From UBA5066 sp048500275 (GTDB taxonomy: Bacteria; Acidobacteriota; Thermoanaerobaculia; UBA5066), in assembly GCA_048500275.1 (NCBI GenBank), contig JASNYI010000002.1, positions 992,001 through 1,056,000 on the forward strand: a DNA stretch of 64,000 bases, written 5' to 3'. Shown piece after piece: positions 25,069-33,856 of the stretch; position 1 is the first letter of the stretch; the number at the start of each line of letters is the position of its first letter. Position numbers and translations under genes: made by a program. The notes under the pieces are model-generated. The model was not told where the DNA came from, searched no databases, and saw only the letters and a list, made by a program, of their open reading frames with translations.

Positions 25069-28001
25069 GCCGGGACCGCCGTCGCCCCTCGGGCGAGGAT
25101 CTCCCGGCAGCGTCCGCAGAGGCCGGTCTCGTCGCCGTCGCGCTTCACCTGCCAGCAGCGGGGGCACTTCGTCCCCTCCGCGGCGTGGGCGGTGACGACC
25201 GGCGCGCCGGGCTCGCCCTCGGCCTTCGGCGGGAGGAAGAGAACCTCGGGGACGATGAGGAGCTCGGCGAAGCGGGCCTCGTCGAGGCCGGCCGTCGCGA
25301 GGTCGGCCGCGAGTGCGGCGGTCTTCTCGACCTCGGCGCGGGCCTGGGCGCTCGTGCCGACGACGCCGTCGCGGCGGAGCGGCTCGAGGGCCCCGACGAA
25401 CGCGGCGCGGACGTCGAGGAGGCGGCCCCACGCCGCGTGCTCTCCGTCGGTGAGGGTCGCCAGCGAAAGCGAGTCCCAGGTGGCGAAGTTGGGAGAGGTG
25501 CCTTCGTGGCCCGGCAGGGCCTCCCAGATCTCCTCCGCCGTGAACGGGCAGATCGGGTTGAGGAGGAGGGCGAGCGCCTCGGCGATTCGGTAGGCCGCCG
25601 TCTGCGCGGAACGCCGGGCCGGGTCGTCCTTGCCGAGGACGAAGAGGGCGTCCTTCCGCACGTCGCACCAGAGGGCGGAGAGGTCCGTCGTGGCGAACTC
25701 GCGAAGCCTGCGGGCGACGGCGTGGAACTCGAAGCGGTCGTAGGCCTTCCTGCAGTCGGCGACGAGGAGCGCCGCGCGGGCGACGAGGAGGCGGTCGACG
25801 GGCTCGAGATTCTCCGGGGGGACGGCGCTGGCGGCCGGGTCGAAGTCGAAGAGGTTCGAAAGGAGGAACCGCGCGGTGTTGCGGATCTTCCGGTACGCCT
25901 CGGCGGTCCGCGTCAGGATCTCCTGGTTGAGGCGGATGTCGTCGGTGTAGTCGGAGGAGGCGACCCAGAGGCGGAGGACGTCGGCACCGTGCTTCTCGAT
26001 GACGGCGTCGGGCTCGACGGTGTTCCCCATCGACTTCGACATCTTCCGGCCGTCGCCCGCGACGACGAAGCCGTGCGTGACGACGGTGTCGTAGGGGGCC
26101 TTGCCGCGGAGGGCGACCGAGGTGAGGAGCGACGACTGGAACCAGCCGCGGTGCTGGTCGTGCCCCTCGAGGTAGAGGACGTGGGGGGCCTTCGGGTCGT
26201 CGTAGGGGGAGGCGACGCCGTAGGCCGAGGTGCCGAGGACGGCCGCGTGGGAGACGCCCGAATCGAACCAGACGTCGAGGATGTCTTTCACCTTCTCGAA
26301 GGCGACGCCCTTCCACTTCGACGTCGGCGGGACGAAGGCGTCGGCCGGGAAACTCTCGTCGTCCCACCACGCGTCGGCGCCGTGCTTCTCGAAGATGGCC
26401 ACGACGTGGTCGAAGAAGAGCTTCAGCTCGGCCGGGTCGTCGGCGGACGGGTAGTACTCCACGTCGTCGCGCGGCTCGGCGGGGCGGAGGATGGTGATGG
26501 GGGAGCCCCAGAGCCTCTGGCGCGAGATCGTCCACTCGAGGCGGTTCTCGACCATGGCGCCGATCCGGTTCACGCCGAACGCCGGGACCCAGTCGACCTT
26601 CTCGCGGATCTCGGTGAGGGCCTTCTCGCGCAGCGCGCCCAGGTCGATGAACCACTGGTGCGTCGCCCGGAAGACGACGGGGCTCTTGCAGCGCCAGCAG
26701 TGGGGATAGCTGTGGACCATGTCGGTCCTGCCGAGGAGGCGCGCGCCCGACGGGTCTCCCGCCCCGAGGAGGGCGAGGACGGCGCGGTTCGCGTCGAGGT
26801 CGGGCGACTTCGCCGCCACGACCCGCTTGCCGCGGAGCGGCTCGGGGACGTGGTGGTCGTAGAAGCCGGCGGGGTCGACCGGGCAGAGGGCGGGGTCGTC
26901 CACCGGGTGGCCGCTCCGCTTGACGACCTCGTGGTCCTCGCGGCCGTGGCCGGGGGCGGTGTGGACGAGGCCCGTGCCGTCGTCGGTCGAGACGTGCTCG
27001 CCGAGGAGGAAGCCGAAGGAGACGCCGTCGACGTCGAAGGGGCGCCGGTACGTGGGGCGGGCCATCTCGACAGCGGCCCCCTTGCGGACCGTGCCGGGGA
27101 CGGCGGCGAGGTCGGCCCAGCCGAGGGCCTTCGCCGTCGCCGTAACGAGCGGCTCGGCGAGGAGGTAGAGCTTCGACGGCTCGGAGGCGCGGCGCGCGAG
27201 GACGTACGGGATCTCGGGTCCGAGGCAGACGGCGCGGTTGGCCGGAAGGGTCCACGGGGTCGTCGTCCAGATGACGGCGAAGAGCTCGGCGTCGGCGGCG
27301 AGGGCCTCGCCCCAGAGGGCGCGGAGGCCGTCGTTCACGGGCATCGGGAAGGCGACGTGGATCGAGGCGTCGGTCCGGTCCTCGTACTCGACCTCGGCCT
27401 CGGCGAGGGCGGTCTTGCACTGGACGCACCAGAGGACCGCCTTGAAGCCGAACGTGACGAGCCCCTTCGCGAGGAACTCGCCGAAGGAGCGGGCGATCGT
27501 CGCCTGGTAGGCGAAGTCCATCGTCCGGTAGGGCGCGTTCCAGGTGCCGAGGATCCCGAGGCGCTGGAAGTCTTCCCGCTGGGCGACGACCCACTTCTGG
27601 GCGTACTCGCGGCAGGCCTTCCGGAACGTCACGGGGTCCATCTCCCGCTTCTTCGAGCCGAGCTCCTTGTCGACCTTCAGCTCGATCGGGAGCCCGTGGC
27701 AGTCCCAGCCGGGGACGTACGGGGCCTCGAAGCCGGCGTGGCACTTCGAGCGGACGACGACGTCCTTCAGGATCTTGTTGAGCGCCGTGCCGATGTGGAT
27801 GTGCCCGTTGGCGTAGGGGGGGCCGTCGTGGAGGACGTAGCGGGGGGCTCCCGCCTCGCGGCGGGCCGCGAGGACCTTTTCGTAGAGGCCGGACTCGACC
27901 CAGCGGGCGAGCCGCTCCGGCTCCCGCTTCGGCAGGTCCGCCTTCATCGGGAAGGAGGTCTTCGGGAGGTGGAGCGTGTCCTTGTAGTCGCGGGCTTCCA
28001 T
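25065..28001 (-). CDS. ileS: Isoleucyl-tRNA synthetase
   Basis: 978 residues from the ATG at 28001 (MEARDYKDTLHLP). The class Ia signature is present: HIHIG (residues 67-71) and KMSKS in GDGRKMSKSMGN. A CP1 editing domain lies between them (TTTPWTLPAN, DDGTGLVHTAPGHG). The C-terminal zinc cysteines CPRCW and CGRC are intact. It charges tRNA-Ile and edits Val. I reject the in-frame start at 28031 because it falls inside the promoter. First gene of the ileS-lspA-lgt-rluD operon; divergent from the HAD gene. Confidence 0.96.
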   Translation of the reverse strand: MEARDYKDTLHLPKTSFPMKADLPKREPERLARWVESGLYEKVLAARREAGAPRYVLHDGPPYANGHIHIGTALNKILKDVVVRSKCHAGFEAPYVPGWDCHGLPIELKVDKELGSKKREMDPVTFRKACREYAQKWVVAQREDFQRLGILGTWNAPYRTMDFAYQATIARSFGEFLAKGLVTFGFKAVLWCVQCKTALAEAEVEYEDRTDASIHVAFPMPVNDGLRALWGEALAADAELFAVIWTTTPWTLPANRAVCLGPEIPYVLARRASEPSKLYLLAEPLVTATAKALGWADLAAVPGTVRKGAAVEMARPTYRRPFDVDGVSFGFLLGEHVSTDDGTGLVHTAPGHGREDHEVVKRSGHPVDDPALCPVDPAGFYDHHVPEPLRGKRVVAAKSPDLDANRAVLALLGAGDPSGARLLGRTDMVHSYPHCWRCKSPVVFRATHQWFIDLGALREKALTEIREKVDWVPAFGVNRIGAMVENRLEWTISRQRLWGSPITILRPAEPRDDVEYYPSADDPAELKLFFDHVVAIFEKHGADAWWDDESFPADAFVPPTSKWKGVAFEKVKDILDVWFDSGVSHAAVLGTSAYGVASPYDDPKAPHVLYLEGHDQHRGWFQSSLLTSVALRGKAPYDTVVTHGFVVAGDGRKMSKSMGNTVEPDAVIEKHGADVLRLWVASSDYTDDIRLNQEILTRTAEAYRKIRNTARFLLSNLFDFDPAASAVPPENLEPVDRLLVARAALLVADCRKAYDRFEFHAVARRLREFATTDLSALWCDVRKDALFVLGKDDPARRSAQTAAYRIAEALALLLNPICPFTAEEIWEALPGHEGTSPNFATWDSLSLATLTDGEHAAWGRLLDVRAAFVGALEPLRRDGVVGTSAQARAEVEKTAALAADLATAGLDEARFAELLIVPEVLFLPPKAEGEPGAPVVTAHAAEGTKCPRCWQVKRDGDETGLCGRCREILARGATAVPA

Positions 28002-28012
28002 AGAGGCCCCGG

Positions 28013-28041
28013 AGGTTACCGGCCGCACCATCCCTTAGCAA
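28013..28041 (-). promoter_or_regulatory. Promoter of the ileS operon
   Basis: Minus strand: TTGCTA (28041-28036), 17-bp spacer, TAACCT (28018-28013), then 11 nt to the ATG at 28001. The leader would be about 4 nt, so there is no T-box or other riboswitch in front of this ileS. Confidence 0.6.
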
Positions 28042-28087
28042 GGAGCGGGCCTGCGGGAGAGGCGGGGCGGAGAGCCGACCCTCTGCG

Positions 28088-28735
28088 ATGATCCGCGCCC
28101 CGGAGGTGCCGTTGGTCTCTCCCGTCCGCGCCGTCCTCTTCGACATGGACGGCGTCCTCGTCTTTTCGGAGGACGCCTGGTTCGCCGTCTACAACGAGAC
28201 GCTCGTCCACTTCGGACACGAGCCCGTCCCGCGGGCCGAGTTCGACGCGATCTACGGGAACGGGGCCGCGGCCGACCGGGACGCGTACATGCCCGAGCGG
28301 ACGGTGGCCGAGATCGAGGCGGCCTACGCCCGGCTCTTCGAGGAACACCTCGGGGAAATCCGGCCGAACGTGGAGGCGAAGCCGGTTCTCGCGGAGCTGC
28401 GGCGCCGGGGGATCCGGACGGCCGTCGCGACGAACACGACGGCGCCGCTCGCTCGGCGGATCCTCTCGCTCCACGGCCTGCTGCCGCTCCTCGACGCGAC
28501 GGCCTCGGCCGACGAGGCGGGGGCGGGCAAGCCCGACCCGGCGGTCGTCCGGCTCGCCGCGCAGAGGGTCGGGACGCCGCTCTCCGGGTGCCTCTTCGTC
28601 GGCGACTCGCGGTACGACGAGGAGGCCGCGGCCGCAGCCCCGGTCAGGTTCGTCGGCGTCGGGCGCGGCGGGGGGGAGCGGATCGAGAGGCTGGAGGAGC
28701 TCCTCGCGCTCGTGGACGGCCCGGCGCTCCGCTAA
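28088..28735 (+). CDS. HAD-superfamily hydrolase (beta-phosphoglucomutase/phosphoglycolate phosphatase-like)
   Basis: 215 residues. Motif I is VLFDMDGVLV with the nucleophile and acid Asp; motif II is VATNTTAPLA; motif III Lys in GKPDPAVV; motif IV in FVGDSRYDEEAA. The helical cap sits between motif I and II, as in subclass IA enzymes. Substrate unknown; phosphoglycolate or sugar phosphates are likely. The ATG at 28088 has no ribosome binding site, whereas an in-frame TTG at 28112 follows GGAGG by 5 nt and could be the real start. Confidence 0.87.
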   Translation: MIRAPEVPLVSPVRAVLFDMDGVLVFSEDAWFAVYNETLVHFGHEPVPRAEFDAIYGNGAAADRDAYMPERTVAEIEAAYARLFEEHLGEIRPNVEAKPVLAELRRRGIRTAVATNTTAPLARRILSLHGLLPLLDATASADEAGAGKPDPAVVRLAAQRVGTPLSGCLFVGDSRYDEEAAAAAPVRFVGVGRGGGERIERLEELLALVDGPALR

Positions 28736-28738
28736 ACT
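28733..28738 (+). promoter_or_regulatory. -10 box (TAAACT) overlapping the HAD stop codon
   Basis: TAAACT uses the TAA stop of the HAD gene (28733-28735) and ends 10 nt before the ATG at 28749. The gene lacks a Shine-Dalgarno, so a near-leaderless transcript is likely. Confidence 0.4.
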
Positions 28739-28748
28739 CCCGGGTTTG

Positions 28749-29699
28749 ATGTCCGACAAGATCAAGACAGGGATCGCCGGCTGCGGCTACCTGGGCCGCC
28801 ATCACGCCCGAATCCTCACCGAGCTTGCCCTCTCCGAGCCCGTCGGGTTCGTGGAGCCGAACGACGAGATCGCCGCCGGGATCGAGGAGAAGTACGGCCC
28901 CCTCGGCCTCGCGAGGTGCCGGACGGTGAAGGAGCTGCTGGAAAGGGGAGCGACGGCCGTCGTCGTCGCGACCCCCACGTCCACGCACGCCGAGGTCGCC
29001 GAGGAGCTCCTGGCCGGCGGCGCCGACGTGATGGTCGAGAAGCCGATGACGGTGACGCTCGAGGAGGCCGACCGGCTCATCGCCGTCGCGCGCGGGAACG
29101 GCCGGGTCCTCCAGGTGGGGCACATCGAGCGCTTCAACCCGGCGGTCGTCGCGGTCCTCCCGCTGGTGACGGAGCCGAAGTTCATCGAGGCGCACCGCCT
29201 CGGGGTCTTCGTTCCCCGGGCCCTCGACGTCGACGTCGTCCTCGACCTCCTCGTCCACGACCTCGACATCGCGCTCGAGATCGTGAAGAAGCCGGTGACG
29301 GCGATCCACGCCGTCGGGGTGCCGATCCTCTCGAAGAAGGTCGACATCGCCTCGATCCGGATCGAGTTCGAGGGGGGGTGCGTCGCGAACCTCACGGCCT
29401 CGCGCGTCTCGACGGAGAAGACCCGGAAGTTCCGGTTCTTCCAGCCCGACTGGTACTTCTCGATCGACACGCAGGCGAAGGACGTGAAGGCCTACCGCCT
29501 CGACCGCTGGAGCGGCCCGCCGCGGATCGTGGAGTGGCCCGTCACGGTGACGCCGGCCGACGCCCTGACGGCCGAGGACGGGGCGTTCCTCGAAGCGTGC
29601 CGGACCCGGACCGATCCGCCCGTGACGGGCGAGGCGGGCCGGGCCGCCCTGAAGCTGGCGCTCGACGTCCAGGAGGAAGTCCGCCGGAGGCTCGGTTGA
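28749..29699 (+). CDS. Gfo/Idh/MocA family oxidoreductase
   Basis: 316 residues. The Rossmann start is KTGIAGCGYLGRHHARIL (GxGxxG type), with the family EKPMTVTLEEADRL motif (Lys of the EKP motif about residue 99) and the GHIERFNPAVVA region. HDLDIALEIVK near residue 175 provides the likely catalytic Asp-His zone. These NAD(P) enzymes act on sugars, inositol or UDP-sugars. The similarity to sugar-nucleotide dehydrogenases suggests an envelope role, but substrate is open. TTG overlap with the next gene links it to mtnP. Confidence 0.85.
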   Translation: MSDKIKTGIAGCGYLGRHHARILTELALSEPVGFVEPNDEIAAGIEEKYGPLGLARCRTVKELLERGATAVVVATPTSTHAEVAEELLAGGADVMVEKPMTVTLEEADRLIAVARGNGRVLQVGHIERFNPAVVAVLPLVTEPKFIEAHRLGVFVPRALDVDVVLDLLVHDLDIALEIVKKPVTAIHAVGVPILSKKVDIASIRIEFEGGCVANLTASRVSTEKTRKFRFFQPDWYFSIDTQAKDVKAYRLDRWSGPPRIVEWPVTVTPADALTAEDGAFLEACRTRTDPPVTGEAGRAALKLALDVQEEVRRRLG

Positions 29700-30556
29700 C
29701 GAAACGGATCGGCCTCGTCGGCGGTTCCGGCCTCTACGCGCTGCCGGGGCTGGTCGTCGCGGAGGAGGTCGCCGTCGAGACGCCGTTCGGTGCGCCTTCG
29801 GACGCCTTCGTCCTGGGCGAGCTTGCGGGCGTCCCCGTGGCCTTCCTCGCGCGGCACGGCCGCGGCCACCGGTTCCTGCCGTCGGAGGTGAACTTCCGGG
29901 CGAACGTCTGGGGGTTCCGGAAGCTGGGCTGCTCGTACCTCGTCTCCTCTTCGGCCTGCGGGTCGATGAAGCTCGCCTACGCGCCGACCGACATCGTCCT
30001 CCCCGACCAGTTCCTCGACCTGACGAAGGGGCGCCGCTCGACGTTCTTCGGCGACGGCTGCGTCGCGCACGTCTCGTTCTCGCACCCGGTCTCGGCGCAC
30101 CTCCTCGACGTCCTCGCGAAGGCCGCGGTCGAGACGGGCGCGACGGCCCACAGGGGAGGCACCTACGTCTGCATGGAGGGGCCGCAGTTCTCGACGCTCG
30201 CCGAGTCGAACCTGTACCGCTCCTGGGGCGTGGACGTCATCGGGATGACGAACGCCACGGAGGCGAAGCTCTGCCGCGAGGCCGAGATCGACTACGCCAC
30301 GATGTGCCTCGTGACCGACTACGACTGCTGGCACGAGGAGGAGGCCCCCGTCTCCGTGGAAGCCGTCCTCGCGGCCCTCCGGAAGAACGCCGAGACGGCG
30401 GACCGGGTCCTCGCGCGGGCCGTCGCCTCGCTCGACCCCGAACGCCCGCCCGACTGCGACGGCGCGATGCGGCACGCCGTCCTCACCGCCCCGGCGGCCG
30501 TCCCCCCCGAAGCCCGGCAGCGCCTCGCGCTGCTGATGGAAAGGTACTGGAAATGA
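29696..30556 (+). CDS. mtnP: S-methyl-5'-thioadenosine phosphorylase
   Basis: 286 residues. TTG start at 29696 inside the previous stop, with GGAGG upstream. Phosphate-binding GGSGLY and RHGRGH motifs, the NFRANVW region, GGTYVCMEGPQFST and MTNATEAKL are all present. CLVTDYDCWHEEE matches MTA phosphorylases rather than general purine-nucleoside phosphorylases. It splits methylthioadenosine into adenine and methylthioribose-1-phosphate. The following gene overlaps by 4 bp and is a nucleoside-kinase-like protein. Confidence 0.92.
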   Translation: MTKRIGLVGGSGLYALPGLVVAEEVAVETPFGAPSDAFVLGELAGVPVAFLARHGRGHRFLPSEVNFRANVWGFRKLGCSYLVSSSACGSMKLAYAPTDIVLPDQFLDLTKGRRSTFFGDGCVAHVSFSHPVSAHLLDVLAKAAVETGATAHRGGTYVCMEGPQFSTLAESNLYRSWGVDVIGMTNATEAKLCREAEIDYATMCLVTDYDCWHEEEAPVSVEAVLAALRKNAETADRVLARAVASLDPERPPDCDGAMRHAVLTAPAAVPPEARQRLALLMERYWK

Positions 30557-31626
30557 GCTCGAGCCCGAAGGTCGTCGTCACCGGCTCGGTGGCATTCGAC
30601 TACCTGATGAGATTCCCCGGGAAGTTCCAGGACGTCGTCGTCCCCGACCGGCTCCACAGGCTTTCCGTCTCGTTCCTCGTGGACGAGATGAGGAGGGTCC
30701 GCGGCGGCGTGGCTCCGAACATCGCCTACGGCCTCGCGCTCTTCGGGATGACGCCGGCCATCTTCGCGACGGCGGGTCCGGACGCGGCCGACTACCGCGC
30801 CTGGCTCGGCGAGCAGGGGATCGACGTCTCCGGCATGAAGCTCTGCGACGACGTCTTCACGGCTTCGTTCTTCGTCTCGACGGACCTCGAGCAGAACCAG
30901 ATCGCGACGTTCTACGCCGGGGCGATGGCCCGGGCCTCGGAGCTGACGTTCCGTTCGTTCGCGCCCGGCTCCGTGGCGCTCGCCCTGATCTGCCCGAGCG
31001 ACCCGGCCGCGATGCGGCAGCACGCGGCGGAGTGCCGCGAGCTCGGCATCCCGTTCGTCTACGACCCGAGCCAGCAGGTGGCGCGACTCGAGGGCGACGA
31101 CCTCCTCGCGGGGCTCGAGGGCGCCGCGATGCTCATCGGAAACGAGTACGAGCTCGGGATCATCGAGAAGAAGACCGGCCTCTCCGAGGCGGAGCTGGCG
31201 GCGAAGGTGCCGGTCCTCGTCATCACGCGCGGCGAGGACGGGGCGACGATCGCCCTGCGCGGGGGCTCCCCGGAGGAACCGGGCGGGGCGCGGGCGATCC
31301 GCATCCCGCCGGCGAAGCTCCGCGGCGAGGCGCTCGACCCGACCGGGGTGGGCGACGCGTTCCGGTCCGGCCTCGTCGCCTCGCGCCTCCGCGGGTTGCC
31401 GTGGGAGGAAGCGGGCCGGGTGGGGGCGGTCGCCGCCGTCCTCTGCCTGGAGACGCTCGGGCCGCAGCCGAAGCGCTGGGGCCTCGACGAGCTCCTCGAG
31501 AGGTACTCCGAGAGCTACGGCGGGCCGCTTCCCGGACCTCTCGCCGAGCGCCTCGGCGGGGGCGCCCCGGGGAGCCCCGGGCCGGGCTCCGCCCGCCCGG
31601 CGGACGGCTTCACTCTGCTAGACTGA
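30553..31626 (+). CDS. PfkB-family kinase, adenosine-kinase-like
   Basis: 357 residues. The ribokinase/PfkB fold is clear: VTGSVAFDYLMRFPG, RGGVAPNIAYGLALFG, VITRGEDGATI and the signature DPTGVGDAFRSG with its catalytic Asp. The start resembles archaeal-type adenosine kinases. It could phosphorylate adenosine or another nucleoside made in the same salvage route as MtnP. The C-terminal tail is rich in Gly and Pro (about 335-350). Overlaps mtnP by 4 bp. Adenosine is my best guess, not proven. Confidence 0.85.
   Translation: MSSSPKVVVTGSVAFDYLMRFPGKFQDVVVPDRLHRLSVSFLVDEMRRVRGGVAPNIAYGLALFGMTPAIFATAGPDAADYRAWLGEQGIDVSGMKLCDDVFTASFFVSTDLEQNQIATFYAGAMARASELTFRSFAPGSVALALICPSDPAAMRQHAAECRELGIPFVYDPSQQVARLEGDDLLAGLEGAAMLIGNEYELGIIEKKTGLSEAELAAKVPVLVITRGEDGATIALRGGSPEEPGGARAIRIPPAKLRGEALDPTGVGDAFRSGLVASRLRGLPWEEAGRVGAVAAVLCLETLGPQPKRWGLDELLERYSESYGGPLPGPLAERLGGGAPGSPGPGSARPADGFTLLD
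31619..31624 (+). promoter_or_regulatory. Internal -10 box (TAGACT) before ribH
   Basis: TAGACT lies in the last codons of the PfkB gene and ends 9 nt before the ribH ATG. It may give ribH a second, near-leaderless transcript. A purine-rich GAGGCGG is also present, so normal translation from the long mRNA is possible. Confidence 0.35.
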
Positions 31627-31633
31627 GGCGGTC

Positions 31634-32116
31634 ATGAACGTGATCGAGGGTCAGCTACGCGCCGACGGGCGGCGGTTCGGTATCGTCGCCTCCCGGACCA
31701 ACGACATCGTCGTCTCCCGCCTCCTCGACGGGGCCCTCGATGCCTTCCGGAGGCTCGGCGCCGACGACGGCGCCGTGACAGTGGTCAAGGTCCCGGGCTC
31801 GTGGGAGATCCCGCTCGCCCTGCGCGACCTGGGCAAGAGCGCCCCGTTCGACGCTCTCGTCGCCCTCGGGGCCGTGATCCGGGGCGGGACGCCCCACTTC
31901 GACTACGTCGCAAACGAGGTCGCGAAGGGAGTCTTCCAGGTCGGCCTCGAGCTCGACCTTCCCATCACCTTCGGCGTCCTGACGTGCGATTCGCTCGAGC
32001 AGGCGCTCGAGCGTTCCGGCGCCAAGGGGGGCAACAAGGGGTTCGAGGCGGCGACGGCGGCCGTCGAGCTGGCGGACCTCCGCGCGCGGCTGCGGGCGGG
32101 CGCGCCGGCCCGGTAG
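31634..32116 (+). CDS. ribH: 6,7-dimethyl-8-ribityllumazine synthase
   Basis: 160 residues. Lumazine synthase motifs are clear: FGIVASRTNDIVVSRLLDGA, the VPGSWEIPLA loop, LGAVIRGGTPHFDYVANEV with the catalytic His, and FGVLTCDSLEQALER. It joins a ribityl pyrimidine to dihydroxybutanone phosphate in riboflavin synthesis and forms 60-mer or pentamer shells. The ribH-nusB order is common in bacteria. Other rib genes are not in the window. Confidence 0.95.
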   Translation: MNVIEGQLRADGRRFGIVASRTNDIVVSRLLDGALDAFRRLGADDGAVTVVKVPGSWEIPLALRDLGKSAPFDALVALGAVIRGGTPHFDYVANEVAKGVFQVGLELDLPITFGVLTCDSLEQALERSGAKGGNKGFEAATAAVELADLRARLRAGAPAR

Positions 32117-32124
32117 GGGTCGCC

Positions 32125-32580
32125 GTGAGCGGACGGCGGCGTCGAGCGCGCGAGCTGGCACTTCAGCTCCTCTACCAGCGAGACATCGCCGGGACGGAGC
32201 CGGAAGAGATGTTCGCGAGGACGGACGAGTACCTGAACGCGACGCCGGACGTGCAGGAGTACGCCTCCCGCCTCGTCCTCGGGACGATCGCGTGCCTCGC
32301 CGAGCTGGACGAGAGGCTCGGGAAGCAGTCGGAGCACTGGCGCCTCGGCCGGATGCCGGCCGTCGACCGCAACCTCCTCCGCGTCGCCCTCTACGAGCTG
32401 ATCCACGAGGACGACACGCCCGACCCCGTCGTCATCGACGAGGCCGTGGAGATCGCCAAGAAGTTCTCGACGCCCTCCTCGGCGCCGTTCATCAACGGCG
32501 TCCTCGACGGAATCCGCCGGAGCCTCTTCGGGGCCCGTGAGGCGACGGGGCGCCGGACGGCGCCGGCGGGGAGCCGGTGA
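32125..32580 (+). CDS. nusB: Transcription antitermination factor NusB
   Basis: 151 residues from the GTG at 32125. The N-terminal RRRARELALQLLYQRDI with its basic RNA-binding start is typical. VDRNLLRVALYELI and VVIDEAVEIAKKFS complete the all-helical fold, and FINGVLDGI ends the core. NusB binds boxA RNA with S10 in rRNA antitermination. A Gly/Arg-rich C-terminal tail of about 15 residues is extra. It overlaps the transglutaminase gene by 4 bp (GTGA). Confidence 0.93.
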   Translation: MSGRRRRARELALQLLYQRDIAGTEPEEMFARTDEYLNATPDVQEYASRLVLGTIACLAELDERLGKQSEHWRLGRMPAVDRNLLRVALYELIHEDDTPDPVVIDEAVEIAKKFSTPSSAPFINGVLDGIRRSLFGAREATGRRTAPAGSR

Positions 32581-33437
32581 CTCCGACGGCGGCGCTCGCG
32601 CTCGCCCTCCTCCTCTCGGGTCCCGAGAGGGCTGCGGCGCCGCGTCCCCGCCCCGTGGAGACGGCCCGGTATCTCGTCGACGGACCCGAGCCGTGGAAGG
32701 CCGTCCGCCCCGTCGAGGGAGCCGGCTACCGCGTCGCCCTCTCGTCGCCCGACGGACGGACCCTCGTCGCGACGGTCGAGGTGGACGGCTCTCCCCTCCG
32801 CGACACCGCGCCCTACCCGCCCGACCCGCGCGGCTTCCCCGAAGAGGCGCGCCAGATCCTGGCCGAACCACTTCCCGCCGACGACGAGCTGGAGGCTCTC
32901 TCGCGGATGCTGCTGCGCGGGGCGACGACGCAGCTCGAGGCTGTGGAGCGGGTCGTCGCCTGGGTCTCGAAGCGGATCCGCTACGAGCTCCCGAGCCTGA
33001 TCCCGGAGAGCGCCGTCACGTGCCACCGGACCCGCCGCGGCTCCTGCGTCGGGCGGTCCCTTCTCGCGGCCGACCTCCTGCGGCGGGGGGGGGTCCCGGC
33101 GCGGCAGGTGACCGGCATCCTGACGGCCCTCGAGCCGGAAGAGCTGACCGGCGGGTCGCGGGAGCTCTTCAACGACGGGATCAGCGGCGTGCGCCATCGG
33201 TGGATCGAGGTCTACGTGCCCGGGCACGGCTGGGTCCCGTCGGATCCCGGAGGACTCGCGAACACGGTCACGGCGCGGCACCTCGCCCTCCCCGGCGCCC
33301 CGCCCGAGGGTTTCGGCCTGGAGGTCCTGTCGCGGGGGCCGGTCCTCCCGCGCCCGGCACGGGAGGGCACCATGGCCCGCCCCCGGCTGCGGGTCGTCGA
33401 AGCCGTGGACCTTCCCCCGGGGGCGGAGCTCCCGTGA
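32577..33437 (+). CDS. Secreted transglutaminase-like protein
   Basis: 286 residues. A signal peptide (TPTAALALALLLSGPERAAA) is followed by a beta-rich part (about 25-90) and a transglutaminase-like core. RRGSCVGRSLLAADLLRR supplies the catalytic Cys, HRWIEVYVPGHGWVP the His and VPSDPGG the Asp. LEAVERVVAWVSKRIRYE is the typical preceding helix. Such proteins may be proteases, ligases or cell-wall enzymes. It sits between nusB and a chemosensory gene set with 4-bp overlaps on both sides; no link in function is obvious. Confidence 0.82.
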   Translation: MTPTAALALALLLSGPERAAAPRPRPVETARYLVDGPEPWKAVRPVEGAGYRVALSSPDGRTLVATVEVDGSPLRDTAPYPPDPRGFPEEARQILAEPLPADDELEALSRMLLRGATTQLEAVERVVAWVSKRIRYELPSLIPESAVTCHRTRRGSCVGRSLLAADLLRRGGVPARQVTGILTALEPEELTGGSRELFNDGISGVRHRWIEVYVPGHGWVPSDPGGLANTVTARHLALPGAPPEGFGLEVLSRGPVLPRPAREGTMARPRLRVVEAVDLPPGAELP

Positions 33438-33856
33438 CGAGCCAGGTCCGGACCCGTCGGCACGTCCTCGTCGTCGACGACTCCGGGCCGGCACGCCTGC
33501 TGATCCGCCAGGCGCTCGAGAGCTGGGCGCGGAGGTCGGGCCAGAGGGTCGAGGTGGTCGAGGCGGAGAACGGCTTCGAAGCGCTCCGGGAGCTTCCGCG
33601 GACCGCGTTCGACCTCGTCCTGACGGACGTGAACATGCCGACGCTCTCGGGGCTCGAGCTCGTCCGGATGATCCGCGCGCGGCCCGAGCAGAAGGGCCTT
33701 CCCGTCGTGGCGGTCTCGACGGAACGCGACGCCGAGGACGCGGCCCGGGCGAGCCGGGCCGGGGCCGATGCCTACCTCGGCAAGCCGTTCGACGCCGAGA
33801 CGTTCGACCGGGTGATCGACAGGATCCTGGCGACGAGGCCCCCGGAGGCGCCGTGA
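33434..33856 (+). CDS. CheY-like single-domain response regulator
   Basis: 140 residues, one receiver domain. The acidic pair is in VLVVDDSGPARL, the phosphorylated Asp in LVLTDVNMPTLSG, the conserved Ser in VVAVSTERD and the Lys in LGKPFDAE. There is no output domain, so it should act by binding another protein, as CheY does with the flagellar switch. Flagellar genes are not in the window. It overlaps the transglutaminase and cheA genes by 4 bp each. Confidence 0.88.
   Translation: MTSQVRTRRHVLVVDDSGPARLLIRQALESWARRSGQRVEVVEAENGFEALRELPRTAFDLVLTDVNMPTLSGLELVRMIRARPEQKGLPVVAVSTERDAEDAARASRAGADAYLGKPFDAETFDRVIDRILATRPPEAP

Noticed and set aside
28002..28031. Upstream in-frame start for ileS (28031)
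   Set aside because: The extra ten codons lie over the -10 and spacer of the promoter, and the ATG at 28001 fits family length.
32114..32119. TAGGGG at the ribH stop as a -10 box for nusB
   Set aside because: It lacks the final T and is too close to the nusB start; normal cotranscription is simpler.
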